From Carallia brachiata (Eukaryota > Streptophyta > Magnoliopsida > Malpighiales > Rhizophoraceae), in assembly GCA_021464245.1 (NCBI GenBank), contig JADCRB010000043.1:2429480-2493479 (forward strand): a DNA stretch of 64,000 nucleotides, in the 5' to 3' direction. The first letter of the stretch is position 1, and each line of letters starts with the position of its first letter. The translations under genes and the position numbers were made by a program. Positions 49,202 to 59,965 of this stretch are shown in pieces. The notes under the pieces were generated by a model. That model was not told the origin of the DNA and searched no databases. It saw only the letters and a list, made by a program, of their open reading frames with translations.

Positions 49202-50900
49202 TAGAGGTGTCAAAAGCTGACCCGACCCGATGGGTTGACCCGAACCCGCCCGAAAAAATACGACCCGAACCCGACCCGAAGGATAACCTAACCCGAAATG
49301 ACCCGAACCCGAATGACCCGAAAATTTTTGGGTCAAACCCGACCCAACCCTAACCCGACCCGTTGACCCGAACTTTTTTTTTTCTTAAGGGAACAAAAAA
49401 ATAAAATGAAAAAATTTAGCATATTTTATATTATAAAAAGTATAGATTATACTATTTTCAATATAAATCTTAATTATAAATTTTTTTAGAATATTTTGAG
49501 ATTTTTTATACAGTTTTAAATTTTATTTTAATTTTTAAAAATATTTTAAAAGAAAAATTTTCAATTATTTTTCAATCATATGATTTTCTTTAATTTTTAA
49601 GAATTTTTAGTAAAATTTTTGAAATTTTTAAATTTTTAAAATTTTTAATAAAAAATGTCACGTCATCATTTTTGATGACGTGGCCAACCCGTGGGTTGAC
49701 TCGAACCCGACCCGAATCCGAAGTGACCCAACCCAAAATGACCCGAAGATAACTTGACCCGTAAGTAACCCGACCCGAAGTGACCCGAACCCGAAGTGAC
49801 CCAACCCAAACCCAACCCGATGACCCGTTTTGACACCTATAGTTGGGGGCGAAAATTTCAAACCCGTTTAATGGTAGGTACATTCCCTTCCTTATGTCCC
49901 GTTGACAATTTTTTTTTGTTAAAGAAAATTTATAGAAAAGAGAAGTGTTTTATTTTAGAATTAGAGAGTGTTTACAAATTAAAAAGAATTTATAATAAAA
50001 TTTATATATTATTAATCTATAAAAGATTATAACAATAATTAGTGAGTGACATTTTCTTCTTGAAGCAGCACACATTTAATCAAATAACATATTATAATAC
50101 TTCAATACAACAATAAGTATAAGACTACTTCTCCCCTTCGCCCATTTGTGGCTTGAGGGCACTTCCCCTCTTGGGGTGCATTGCGCTTCGGTACAATATC
50201 TATAAACATATTTTTTTCATTCTCTTTAATAATTAATTGACTAACTACTAATTATTACGAATGGTAAAAAAAAAAAGATATCAGACTATCAGGACAAAAA
50301 ACATAAAAAAGGATGCGAGAATGAAAAGCTATTTTCTCATTCTGTAGATGCAAGGAATAACCTTATATAACTATCTTATTTTGTGACCACTTCTTAATCC
50401 ATATTATTTTTATAAATATTTTTTAATTTTTTTATTTTCGTAATAAATTTCAAACTCTGCATTAATTTTATGAACTATCCAATTTCATTTTTTTTTTTGT
50501 AAGAATTATTATTGTCGTTGCATTATTATCGATTGCACATTCCTTGGAATTCAAATGGTTTTGTTTTGCTATTCTTTTGGTCTATCGATGTCAAGGTTCA
50601 AAATCTACCCGCTCTACCTTATACGACGCAGCTGGTGGCATTGATTATTGCTTATTAACACAAGAAAAGTTAATTTTCAGACAACACAATGAAAATTTTA
50701 CAGCTTCCTAATTAGAAAAACTAATGAATTCCTATACTTCCATACTATGATGAACTATCACTTTTAAAATAATGTGCCTGTGTTGAAAACGATATTCATC
50801 GCACATGTATCAAACATTTCAAAACGTGTCAAACAAAATAAAAAAATTAATTTGGACATATACTTTTAATACATGTATTTGATATTATTAATTAGTTATC

Positions 50901-50931
<31 letters not shown>

Positions 50932-51788
50932 ACATATATAATAAATTTCAAATTTTTTAAAAATCATACACCAATTGAAAAAAAAATACTAAATATATTA
51001 ACAATGTTTAAATTGCACATATATCTAACATATATCTAATATATATTTTATTATTGTGTCTGCAGCATGCCAATATTTTAATTTTTAAAAATTTGCGTAT
51101 TCTTACTGTATCCTACCGTGTTCGTGCCGATATAGAGCGTCACTATGATTGTGTCTAGAGGTGTCAAAAGCTGACCCGACCCGATGGGTTGACCCGAACC
51201 CGCCCGAAAAAATACGACACGAACCCGACCCGAAGGATGACCTAACCCGAAATGACCCGAACTCGAATGACCCGAAAATTTTTGGGTCAAACCCGACCCA
51301 ACCCTAACCCTACCCGTTGACCCGAACTTTTTTTTTTCTTAAGGGAACAAAAAAATAAAATGAAAAAATTTAGCATATTTTATATTATAAAAGTATAGAT
51401 TATACTATTTTCAATATAAATCTTAATTAAAATTTTTTAGAATATTTTGAGATTTTTTATTTTTAAATTTTATTTTAATTTTTAAAAATATTTTAAAAGA
51501 AAAATTTTCAATTATTTTTCAATCATATGATTTTCTTTAATTTTTAAGAATTTTTAGTAAAATTTTTGAAATTTTTAAATTTTTAAAATTTTTAATAAAA
51601 AATGTCACGTCATCATTTTTGATGACGTGGCCAACCCGTGGGTTGACTCGAACCCGACCCGAATCCGAAGTGACCCAACCCAAAATGACCCGAAGATAAC
51701 TTGACCCGTAAGTAACCCGACCCGAAGTGACCCGAACCCGAAGTGACCCAACCCGAACCCAACCCGATGACCCGTTTTGACACCTATA
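49202..51788. mobile_element. Composite hAT-like element: two MITE copies around 1.3 kb
   Basis: Two nearly identical copies in the same orientation, 49,202-49,841 (640 bases) and 51,156-51,788 (633 bases), each begin TAGAGGTGTCAAAAGCTGACC and end TTTTGACACCTATA, with GACCCGAACCCG-type repeats inside. Between them are 1,314 bases unrelated to the ends. The only matching target duplication is for the whole: AGTCGGAC at 49,194-49,201 and again at 51,789-51,796. The inner flanks (GTTGGGGG and GATTGTGTC) do not match each other or the outer ones. The uninterrupted site is visible at about 17,827. No transposase frame found; short Arg/Gly/Pro-rich frames are by-products of the repeats. Confidence 0.85.
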
Positions 51789-51797
51789 AGTCGGACG

Positions 51798-52472
51798 CAT
51801 AGTTTTAAAAACTGGACCGGACCGGCCGGTCGGACCGGAAAATCGGTGAACCGGAGGTCGGACCGGTCCGGTTCACTGATAAAACCGGAACAGGAAATGA
51901 ACCGCCCGAAAACCGGTGAACCTGCCGGTCGGACCGGAAAACCGGTGAACCGGTCGGTCGGACCGGAAAACCAGTAACTCCAAAACCGGTGAACCGGCCG
52001 GTCGGACCGGTGAACCGGCAACCATGTCATCTTGATCAAAACGACGTCGTTTTATTTATTTTTTTGGATTAAAAAATGAGAATAAATAATACTTATTTAT
52101 ATTAATGAAAAATGTAATATTTTTGAATTATATATTGACTCTATAATATTTATTTTTGATATGAATATTCGATTAATAGTTCTATAATATTTTATTTTTG
52201 ATATTTATACTTTATTAATTTATTTAATTAGAAAATTATCATAAATATTTTGTATTTTAATTTTATTTTAAATTTAAGTAGACTCATATTCTATTTTTTA
52301 TGATTATACTCATTGTTTGTTATAAAAAAAAGAAAAATTATAAGTATTAATTATTATTTTATCAAATCAGAATTGACCCGCCGGTTCAACCGCCGGTTTT
52401 CCGGTTGGACCGCTAAACCACTAACCCAGTCTTCTTACCGGTTCAATAACCGATCCGGGTTTTAAAACTATG
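51798..52472. mobile_element. hAT-like element with CATAGTTTTAAAA ends
   Basis: A 675-base element beginning CATAGTTTTAAAAACTGGACC and ending GGTTTTAAAACTATG, flanked by GTCGGACG on both sides (51,790-51,797 and 52,473-52,480). Its left half is made of degenerate ACCGGTCGG repeats, as in the element at 43,903. Non-coding: a 144-codon minus-strand frame here only reflects the repeats. Confidence 0.88.
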
Positions 52473-55180
52473 GTCGGACGTGAGTTTTTTTGACGGGAGG
52501 CTATAAAAAATACGATTGTGATTGTTAAGTTATGCATTTACCATCTCACATTGTTCAACTATTTAATGGCCATGCCCATTAGTTGAGCAAATATATAATT
52601 AATGGCCAGACATTTTTTCAGCATTGTTTTTTCCAAATTTTTGGAGCTGAGTTAACGCCATCCATCCCTCTATCACTTTCTTCAATGAAATTGACACTTT
52701 AGTTGCGCAAATATATGATATAAAATATATAGCTAAACTACTCGGTGCACTAGCTGACTGACGTGTCATCAATATAAAATTATATTTTTATTTTTCTGTT
52801 TTGTTTTATAAAATTAGAACTTAAATTTAAGTGTATGTCACTCTAAAATTTAAAATATAAATATCATATGATATTCTTTAAAATAAAATCCATCAAATAA
52901 AATTTTTTCTCTAAAGCAGTAAAAAATATTATTATATTATATGTATATATAATTGTCTGTATAAAATGTGTGTACGTAACATTACTGTAAAATATAATGG
53001 GTTGATCTGCTTGCTCATTATTTTAAAGGAAGTATGAAGCTGCATCATGGCTGTTGGGTTAAATGTTCTAGAGTAATTTTTTAGTAATAGAGCTCAAAGG
53101 CTATTGCAATAAATATAGCTTCTTGGAAGCAAGGTGTTCCTAAGAGAACTTATCTTTTATTATGCTACAAGCAGGAGACACCTTCTCAGTAGCTTGAATT
53201 TGAATTTATGTGCAAAGATTACAGGATTTTATCATGTAAATGATTACATACTCGAATGTTATTCTCTCTTTTTTTTTGTTGTGATTTGAACTTTATTTTT
53301 CTCTAATTAGCTATCTCCGAAGACCTATATCAACAATCAACAAACAATTAAAGAATTTATCAATTGCCTAATATTGACAACTAAATAGTAATCTGCAGAC
53401 TTGAAAAATTAAATCAAACATCCTTTCAATTATCCTCCTTTCTTATGTTTAAAGATGTGAAAACGGATTAAATACAAGAAATGTGCAGAAAGAGAGTCAC
53501 ATGATCTAGAGGTGGCAAACAGGTAGATTGAATCGGTTTCATGTTGGGTTATTCAGGTTTTAGAATATTTGGATCTTAAGTTATTCGAGTTTCAGGTTAT
53601 TTAGGTCTCGAGTCTTGGGTCTCGATTTCATCAAATTTTGGGTATTTAAGACAAAGGAATACCGAGCCACTCCCGGTGCCATGACCTAGCCCATCAGGGT
53701 GGTGAACAAGAACAATCAAAACACATCTGCGCGGGCCCTTCTACCTAGCAATACGCATTGTTTTTTGTTTTGGGCTTTTACAATTGTCGGCTCAGAGATG
53801 GGGTAACCGCCCATTGCTGATCTTGGGTTTATCAGGTCCATTTTGTTTGTTGCACGCAAAATGATTGACGAAAGCCCTCAACTAGTGAGCCTCTGGCTCT
53901 CTGCATTGATAAACTCGGTCGCTAATTCACGGGCCAGGCCAATATTACCTGCACAGGCCCAACCTCAGGCTCCGCCAGATCAATATGAGAAAAAGACCCC
54001 AACAGAACTCAATCGAGTTTAAATTTGAAACAAGACCTTTGAAGAACCTCGTGCTGTACAATAAAATGCAATAACCTGCCTTCCGCCGAAAATTTTTATA
54101 CACAAGACATAAAACATTAACTCCCCAGGGCACAAGGCCCACAATCAACCCAAGGTGGGTATCTTTTTTTTTTTTTGTGTTAGGTCTTTTAACATATTTT
54201 GAGTGCATTGGGCCCATTACCAAATGGGCCTGCAGCAATTTTTATCGCTTGACCATAACTTCTCGCTATGGCCCACCCATCCCACTCTATATTTATCTAT
54301 ATGTATTTTTACACTCTCATTTAATGTCAAAAAAACAAAGGTGTAAGGTTGTCGTTAAAAAAAAAAAAGTTGAATCAGCGTAAGAGCATTAATGAAGATT
54401 TTTGGAAAATTAATGGCTAGTAATTTTTATTGCAATCACTTGAAATAGTAATTTAATAATAATTTAGTGTGTTTTCAACACGTTTAATTTAGGTTCAAGT
54501 CCTAACTTATATAATAGAGACAATGTTATTTCTTTAACTGTCAATTGACATGTGCACACACAGTACAAGTTTTAAACTTGTTAATACTGTAGTTAATTTG
54601 GGGGAGTTTTGTTCAATTCCAATAATATTTGAGTAGTGGTCTATCCCCTATAAAGAAAATTAAATGAGAAAAATAATGAGTAACTTTCGATTTCGACCAA
54701 CGTATGTAATAATCTACACATTGATAATTTTTCGTAGTTTTTTTTTTTTTAAAAAGTAATTTTTATGGCAATTAAATTGACTGTGGGCCAGAGCTGCAAT
54801 AATACGGCTTTCAATCTCAAGTCCAGAAGTGGAAGACACGATAAACAACAGGGCAAGGTCCAATCAGCTGGCAGCACTACTGTTTCTGTAGTCGCAACCA
54901 ATGTCTGCGTATCCCTCCAGGCCTCCAAGAAGAGGTTCCTCCAAAGGCCCTTGGCTCTTGCAAGAGAGAAAGAAGGGTAGGATTGAAGCAACTTACCAAG
55001 ACCTTCCAAAGAGTTGAATGTATGTCTAATTTTAAAAATCGCAAACGGATTGTTGACATTGTTGGACAATGAGAGTGTGCTCCTTCGACTTGTCTGTAAA
55101 TAGTTTTATGTCTCCTACTGCGCGAGCAATATAATCTTTATTAGAACATTTGTATCATCTTATTTTTTTTATCTTACCAA
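52473..55180. repeat. Duplicated 5' flanking block of the UGT unit (copy 2)
   Basis: 52,481-53,150 continues the match to 17,832-18,246. About 53,680-54,240 matches 60,660-61,330 (AAAATGATTGACGAAAGCCCTCAACTAGT and the following text). 54,190-55,170 matches 21,745-22,640, including the open stretch with KSRSGR and KQQGKVQSAG. No functional gene is supported. Confidence 0.7.
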
Positions 55181-55519
55181 CAAAAAGAAATACCAGAGAT
55201 GCTGGATGAAATTTTTTTTTGATAGAATTGAAATAATATCTAACTGATATATCGTTAGATAATTAATTTTTTAAAAAATAATTAAATTATTAAATATTAT
55301 TAAATAATTTGTATAATTATTTTAATATAACTTAAAATTAAATTGTATAATATAAAAAAAATTTACTGAAGAAAATTTTGATTTATGATCCAATAAAAGA
55401 GACTTCCGTGCATTTGTATTACGGAATTGATGATAGTTGGCTCAATTTTATTTTTGTAATTTTATTTGATCCTTATATATTTAACCGTACGAAAGTATCA
55501 ATTTTTATAATATTCATTC

Positions 55520-55850
55520 ATTGAAGAGGAACAACGACGCCCTCTAAGAAGCTCAAGGAAGCACTCGAAGTCAAATCTCTTCGCCGTATCATTACTGCTT
55601 ATCCCAAGTCTCTATCTCTCTCTCTCTCTCTCTCTCCGTTTTCGAATGTTAAATGTAGTTTTCTCGATGTGAATTGTGAAATTTTTTGTTCTTTTTTGCT
55701 TTTCTGCAATTTTTTTTCTCATTTTTACTATATATTTTTTTTCTTGTTCGTTTGGCATTGGCATGTCTTTGTTACAGCTATCTAAAGTCTTCAGAGGAGG
55801 ATGTCAAACGATGTGAGCTGTCTTTCAGAAAGCCTCTGCCCGCCCACAGG
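55520..55850 (+). pseudogene. 5' end of a carnosine N-methyltransferase-like gene (copy 2), broken
   Basis: Duplicate of 22,960-23,358. The first piece reads KLKEALEVKSLRRIITAYP (about 55,550-55,605), followed by a (CT)n run. The second piece (from 55,778 after TTACAG) reads YLKSSEEDVKR and then, after loss of two bases (AAACGATGTGAG), CELSFRKPLPAHR. It breaks differently from copy 1, so the two decayed separately or diverged after duplication. No downstream exons are present. Confidence 0.5.
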
Positions 55851-56404
55851 GTACTTGGGGAGAATTCAATTTCAATTTTGTCTGTGGTTTCTCCTTTGAT
55901 TTGTTTATCTGCATAAATTATATGACGTGGGTCACTAATAATAAGCAATTGAATGTTTCATCTTCTTGGAACTCTTTAAACAATGTCAATTCGATTGATG
56001 TCGCTAGTTTAAGCTCGGTCATATAAAATTGCTTGGGGTGATTTAGAAACGGAAAAAATTTCAGACTCATACACATACACCATACAATTCTATTATATAT
56101 AGCAATAAAATGTAATTAATTGTCATGTAATGGCATTGATTTTTTTTTAAAATTTTTTTTTAATTTTTTTAATATATTATATAAAATATACACTTTAAAT
56201 TTTAAAATAATATTTTATTTTTAATTTTTAATTTTGTAATCATTTAATACATGTTGTCAATACGATTGCAGTAAGTTGATGACTGGCTGCAATTTGTTGC
56301 TGCGAACTGAATGACATATCGGTCTGGGTCCGAATTTGCGATGAAAAGAAAAATGGGCTTGCCATTCGTACCTGATGCATTAGGCTTTTGCAGGCATTAC
56401 TATC

Positions 56405-57188
56405 CCACAATTCTTCCACTGTGAGGATTGGGCATCTTTGTTTTCAATAATTATTTGGTGGGCGTGGAAGTGGAGGAACGAGCGTGTTTTGGCTGGTAAA
56501 ACTTTCACTATGTATCCATTGTCTGTGATCCGTGCTCTGTTCTTGGAATATAAGTCGTTAAAGATGGTGACCAGCAAGTCCAACCGAAGGGGAGGGCGGA
56601 AGCAACGGTTGGTTGGCGAACTCCTCCTTTGGGTTGGGTAACTCTGAACATAGATGGGGCTTCGCAAGGGCTTGGAGAAAAAGCAGGTGCTGGAGGTGTT
56701 TTGCGGGATCATAAGGGGATATGGCTTGGGGGATTTACAATTAATATTGGTAGCGCAACTCCTGTTGTGGCAAAGTTGTGGGGTCTTTATCGAGGGCTGG
56801 GGCTGCTCCTGGCATGGCAATTCCAAGTCTCTGAGTTACTTGTTCAGGTGGATTCGAAGGTTGTAGTGTCGATAGTGCAGCAAGGAGTTCTTGAAACTTG
56901 CTAACCTGGTGCGTGGCTGTCAGGAGTTGCTTATAAGGGACTAGGAGGTGAAGTTGAGTTACATATATAGCGAGGGAAATAGTGTTGCTGATTGGCTGGC
57001 GAAGTATGCTCTATCTGTGCCAGTGGGTTTTCAATTGTTGCCGCATCCGCCTGCTGCTCTTCAGGATTTGTTGTTAGAGGATGTGGTGGGTGTTCAATGG
57101 CCTAGATTAGTGGTTTTGGAACCTCCTTAGGGAGGTCGACTGCCTTGTACTCTTTAGCTTATGCCACCGAAGGAAAAAAAAAAAAAAA
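56405..57188 (+). mobile_element. 5'-truncated LINE 3' end with RNase H domain and poly-A
   Basis: Plus-strand blocks in order: WASLFSIIIWWAWKWRNERV, then (shifted frame) GWVTLNIDGASQGLGEKAGA with the first catalytic Asp, GGVLRDHKG, LLVQVDSKVVVSIV with another catalytic Asp, and (shifted again) YSEGNSVADWLAKYALSVP and GVQWPRL, ending in an A14 tail near 57,175-57,188. This is the C-terminal RNase H region of an L1-type LINE, the same family as the piece at 42,355. TCCCAC lies at both ends and may be part of a target duplication. Several frameshifts. Confidence 0.75.
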
Positions 57189-57706
57189 TCCCACTACCCT
57201 TCCAAGTTTCAAAGACTCCGGGGGGAAATGTTTTCAGCCGCTCTCCATCTTTTCTATGTCCCTCTTATTACGTGGTCATGTTGGAATGGCCCGATGGATT
57301 CCGCCCGATGTCTTGACGACGGATCATATTGATACACTAAGAAAAGAAATAATGCTTAATAGATAAAAAAGAAATAATACTTAAATATCACTCTTACTTT
57401 ATTAAAATGAAATATGCAAACTTATAATTTAAAACTACTTATTACATCTATCTCAAAATAAGTCAAAATGAATCTTAGCCACAAAGTCACACTATTTGAT
57501 AAGACTTTATTAAAGTCTTATGGGTTGTTAAAGAGTTGATTTTAAATGTCAATTATGGGTTGCAATAATCCATCATTAATCAAAAGATATACTAACTGAA
57601 ATTATTAGTTAAGATTCATAAATTTATTGGTCTTATGTTAATATTGGTAAGTCTCTTAACAGTCGTAGATTTCTTCCGAATTGGATTACAACATTTGAAT
57701 TGTACT
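57189..57706. other. Spacer and 3' flank of the UGT pseudogene
   Basis: No gene seen. The last 60 bases match the 3' flank of other UGT copies (TTGGATTACAACATTTGAATT). Confidence 0.5.
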
Positions 57707-58666
57707 TTATGGAACATCATTTCTCTTTAATAGAAGAACCTCACTCACCAGTTTGTCTAAATTTATGCATGACGAACCATTAGGACTAGTGGTGGCCTCT
57801 TCTGCCAATTTTTTCCACTCTGTGGCCTTTTCCCTCAATTTTTTGCCCTTCTCTCCTGCCATCAACTCTTTAACAAGCATCTCCACCTCATCTCTCTTGA
57901 CATTATTATTTATTTCCATGCCAATTTCCCATTCTGTGCAGGTGTATCTGCAGTTTGTTTGTTGGTCCATAAGGAAAGGCCAACAGAGCATTGGAACTCC
58001 AGCAGACAAGCTCTCAATTGTTGACCCCCACCCACTGTGAGTTAGAAAGCCACCAATCGATGGGTGATTGAGCACTTCTTCTTGAGGGCACCAACTTCGA
58101 ATCAGGCCCCATCCTTTAGTTTGCTCTGCAAACTCAGGCGGCAACCCTGCCGATTCACCCCTAACCAAATCCGGACCTAATTATCCAGAGAAAAGGGTGT
58201 TCGCTGTTAGCGAGCCCCATTCCAATTCTACTAATTGTTGATGTGAGAACTGCTATGCTACCAAAGTTCACGTAAATAACCAGAGTTGGGCTCTTTGGAA
58301 TCAAGCCATTCCAGGCAATCAGTTTCCTCTTTCCACAAATTATATCCTATAGATTTCGTTTCTGCCGTTTCCTGGATTTGATTGATGAGTAACTGCAGAG
58401 GACCAACAGCATAAACCCGAGGGTAGACCGATGAAAGACCATCCAGAACATCCTTCTCCAAGGCATCAAAAGTATGAACAAGAATTGCAGTAGCCTGAAC
58501 AGATTGCTCAGCGCTTTCCCTAATGAAGTTGAAAATAAAATTTTCTGGGTCTGTAGTACGAATAAAGCTTGGAAGATCCCTCAGCCGGATGCCTTTCATG
58601 CCTGGAATCCAATCAACAATGTTCTCCAAATAGCCATTTGTCAAATACCTTTCATCTGCAAAGACA

Positions 58667-58700
<34 letters not shown>

Positions 58701-59305
58701 GCTTGCTTATGTCTTGAATCGTATGCTGATTCTCACAGTTAATTTAATCCAAACTCGATTGGAAGTTGGAAAGTGATATAAGTACCTCTAAGTGGAATGA
58801 GACCTTTGTCCTTGAGCGGGCCGAATTGTTTAAAACCCATGACGCTACACGCAGAAAAAGTAAAGAACAACAACAGGGGAACACCTAGTTCTTCAGCAAG
58901 CGTGATAGAGAATGGATACAAACCGTCAGCGATAATTGAAGTCACGGGAGGGACAGTTGAGGAGGCAGTATCATTGAGTCTGGCAAGAAGCTGACGAAAT
59001 GGAGCAAGAAAGTTCTTTGCAGTTGATTCACAAAGAGCAGCAGGATCTTGGGAAGCATCAGGGTCTGAAGGAGGCAGGCTGTCGGGGATGGTCTCAAAGC
59101 GGAAGGCCGGAGTGCCGTCAAGGGAATTTGGCCCCCTTGACCTGAGAAACCGTTGGTGATTGAATTCAGTGTTGACAAAAGTGATGTAAAAACCTTTGAA
59201 GTAAAGAAGCTTTGCCAGTTGAAGCATCTGCTTTATGACGCTTTGATATGGATATGGGAAGATCACGGCATGGGGCTTCTTGTTGTTAGCTTCCTTCGTC
59301 GCCAT
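57707..59305 (-). pseudogene. UGT85-like glycosyltransferase pseudogene (four small indels)
   Basis: Exon 1 is 58,786-59,305 (520 bases, as in the intact copy), the intron 58,656-58,785 with a (TAA)n run, and exon 2 is 57,707-58,655. Exon 1 is open, with QSV in place of the catalytic His motif and IIADG intact. Exon 2 carries an extra base near 58,282 (AACTCTGG for AACTCGG), a two-base loss near 58,243, a one-base loss near 58,225 and an extra base near 58,174. The net change is one base less than the 950 of the intact copy. The PSPG box is [12 protein letters not shown] to FLMDQ with HSGWGS. It is the closest relative of the intact copy. Confidence 0.9.
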
Positions 59306-59384
59306 ACTCTTTCTCTCTGGCTAATATTTCGCTGTGGAAGTCAGTTTAGCAGTCTACTTTGAAAGTTGTTTCTTCTCTTCTTAG

Positions 59385-59394
59385 TGTTTATAGA
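59385..59394 (-). promoter_or_regulatory. Probable TATA box of the UGT pseudogene at 57.7 kb
   Basis: The minus strand reads TCTATAAACA, 80 bases upstream of the ATG at 59,305. Confidence 0.55.
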
Positions 59395-59486
59395 AAGGAA
59401 AAAGATAGTTTATCTTATGACTAGAGTACACATTATAGTTTAATCTAACGATTTCAAAGTTGCAAGAAAGCCAAATTCAACCAGGG

Positions 59487-59965
59487 TATCATTATTTTAA
59501 TTTTAATTTTAAATTTTTTTATATTTAAATTTTAATTTTTTTATATTTTATTTAAATTTAAATTTTTAATTTCATATTATATCAGTCTTTTAAATTATAA
59601 AAAGTAGTCAATCAATTAATAAATAAGTTTAATTTAATAAAAATATTTAAAAAAATTAAATATATGAAATATTTTTTTCATCAATAAAATATGTACATTA
59701 AATTTTTTTTAATCAACAAATATACGAATTAAATAGGTAACATGCATATTTTTGATAAAAAAGATATTCAATTCATATATTAAATTTTTTAAAAATAATT
59801 TTTTGTAAAGTTAAAATTATTTTTTAATAGATTGATCACTTTTAATAAATAGAAGGAATGATTTAATAAAAATTAAAAAATTTAAAATTTTAATAAATAT
59901 CAAAAAATTTAAAATTTAAATATAAATAAACTTAAAAATTAAAAATTAAAAATATTAATATCTAA
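59487..59965. mobile_element. Decayed copy of the 0.5-kb Mutator-type MITE
   Basis: The central part matches 31,860-32,110 closely (AAAAAGTAGTCAATC, AACAAATATACGAATTAAATAGG, TTTTTTAATAGATTGATCAC). The ends have lost most C and G: AAGTCCTAAACC has become ATTTTAATTTTAA-like text. No target duplication can be read. Confidence 0.65.

Noticed and set aside
49842..51155. The cargo of the composite element, considered as a captured gene or transposase.
   Set aside because: No frame of useful length or recognisable motif was found. It reads as ordinary AT-rich intergenic DNA.
49154..52039. Arg/Gly/Pro- and Val-rich frames in 49.2-52.0 kb and 44.2-44.4 kb.
   Set aside because: They translate short GACCCGAACC and ACCGGTCGG repeats inside MITEs and are open only because the repeat lacks stops.
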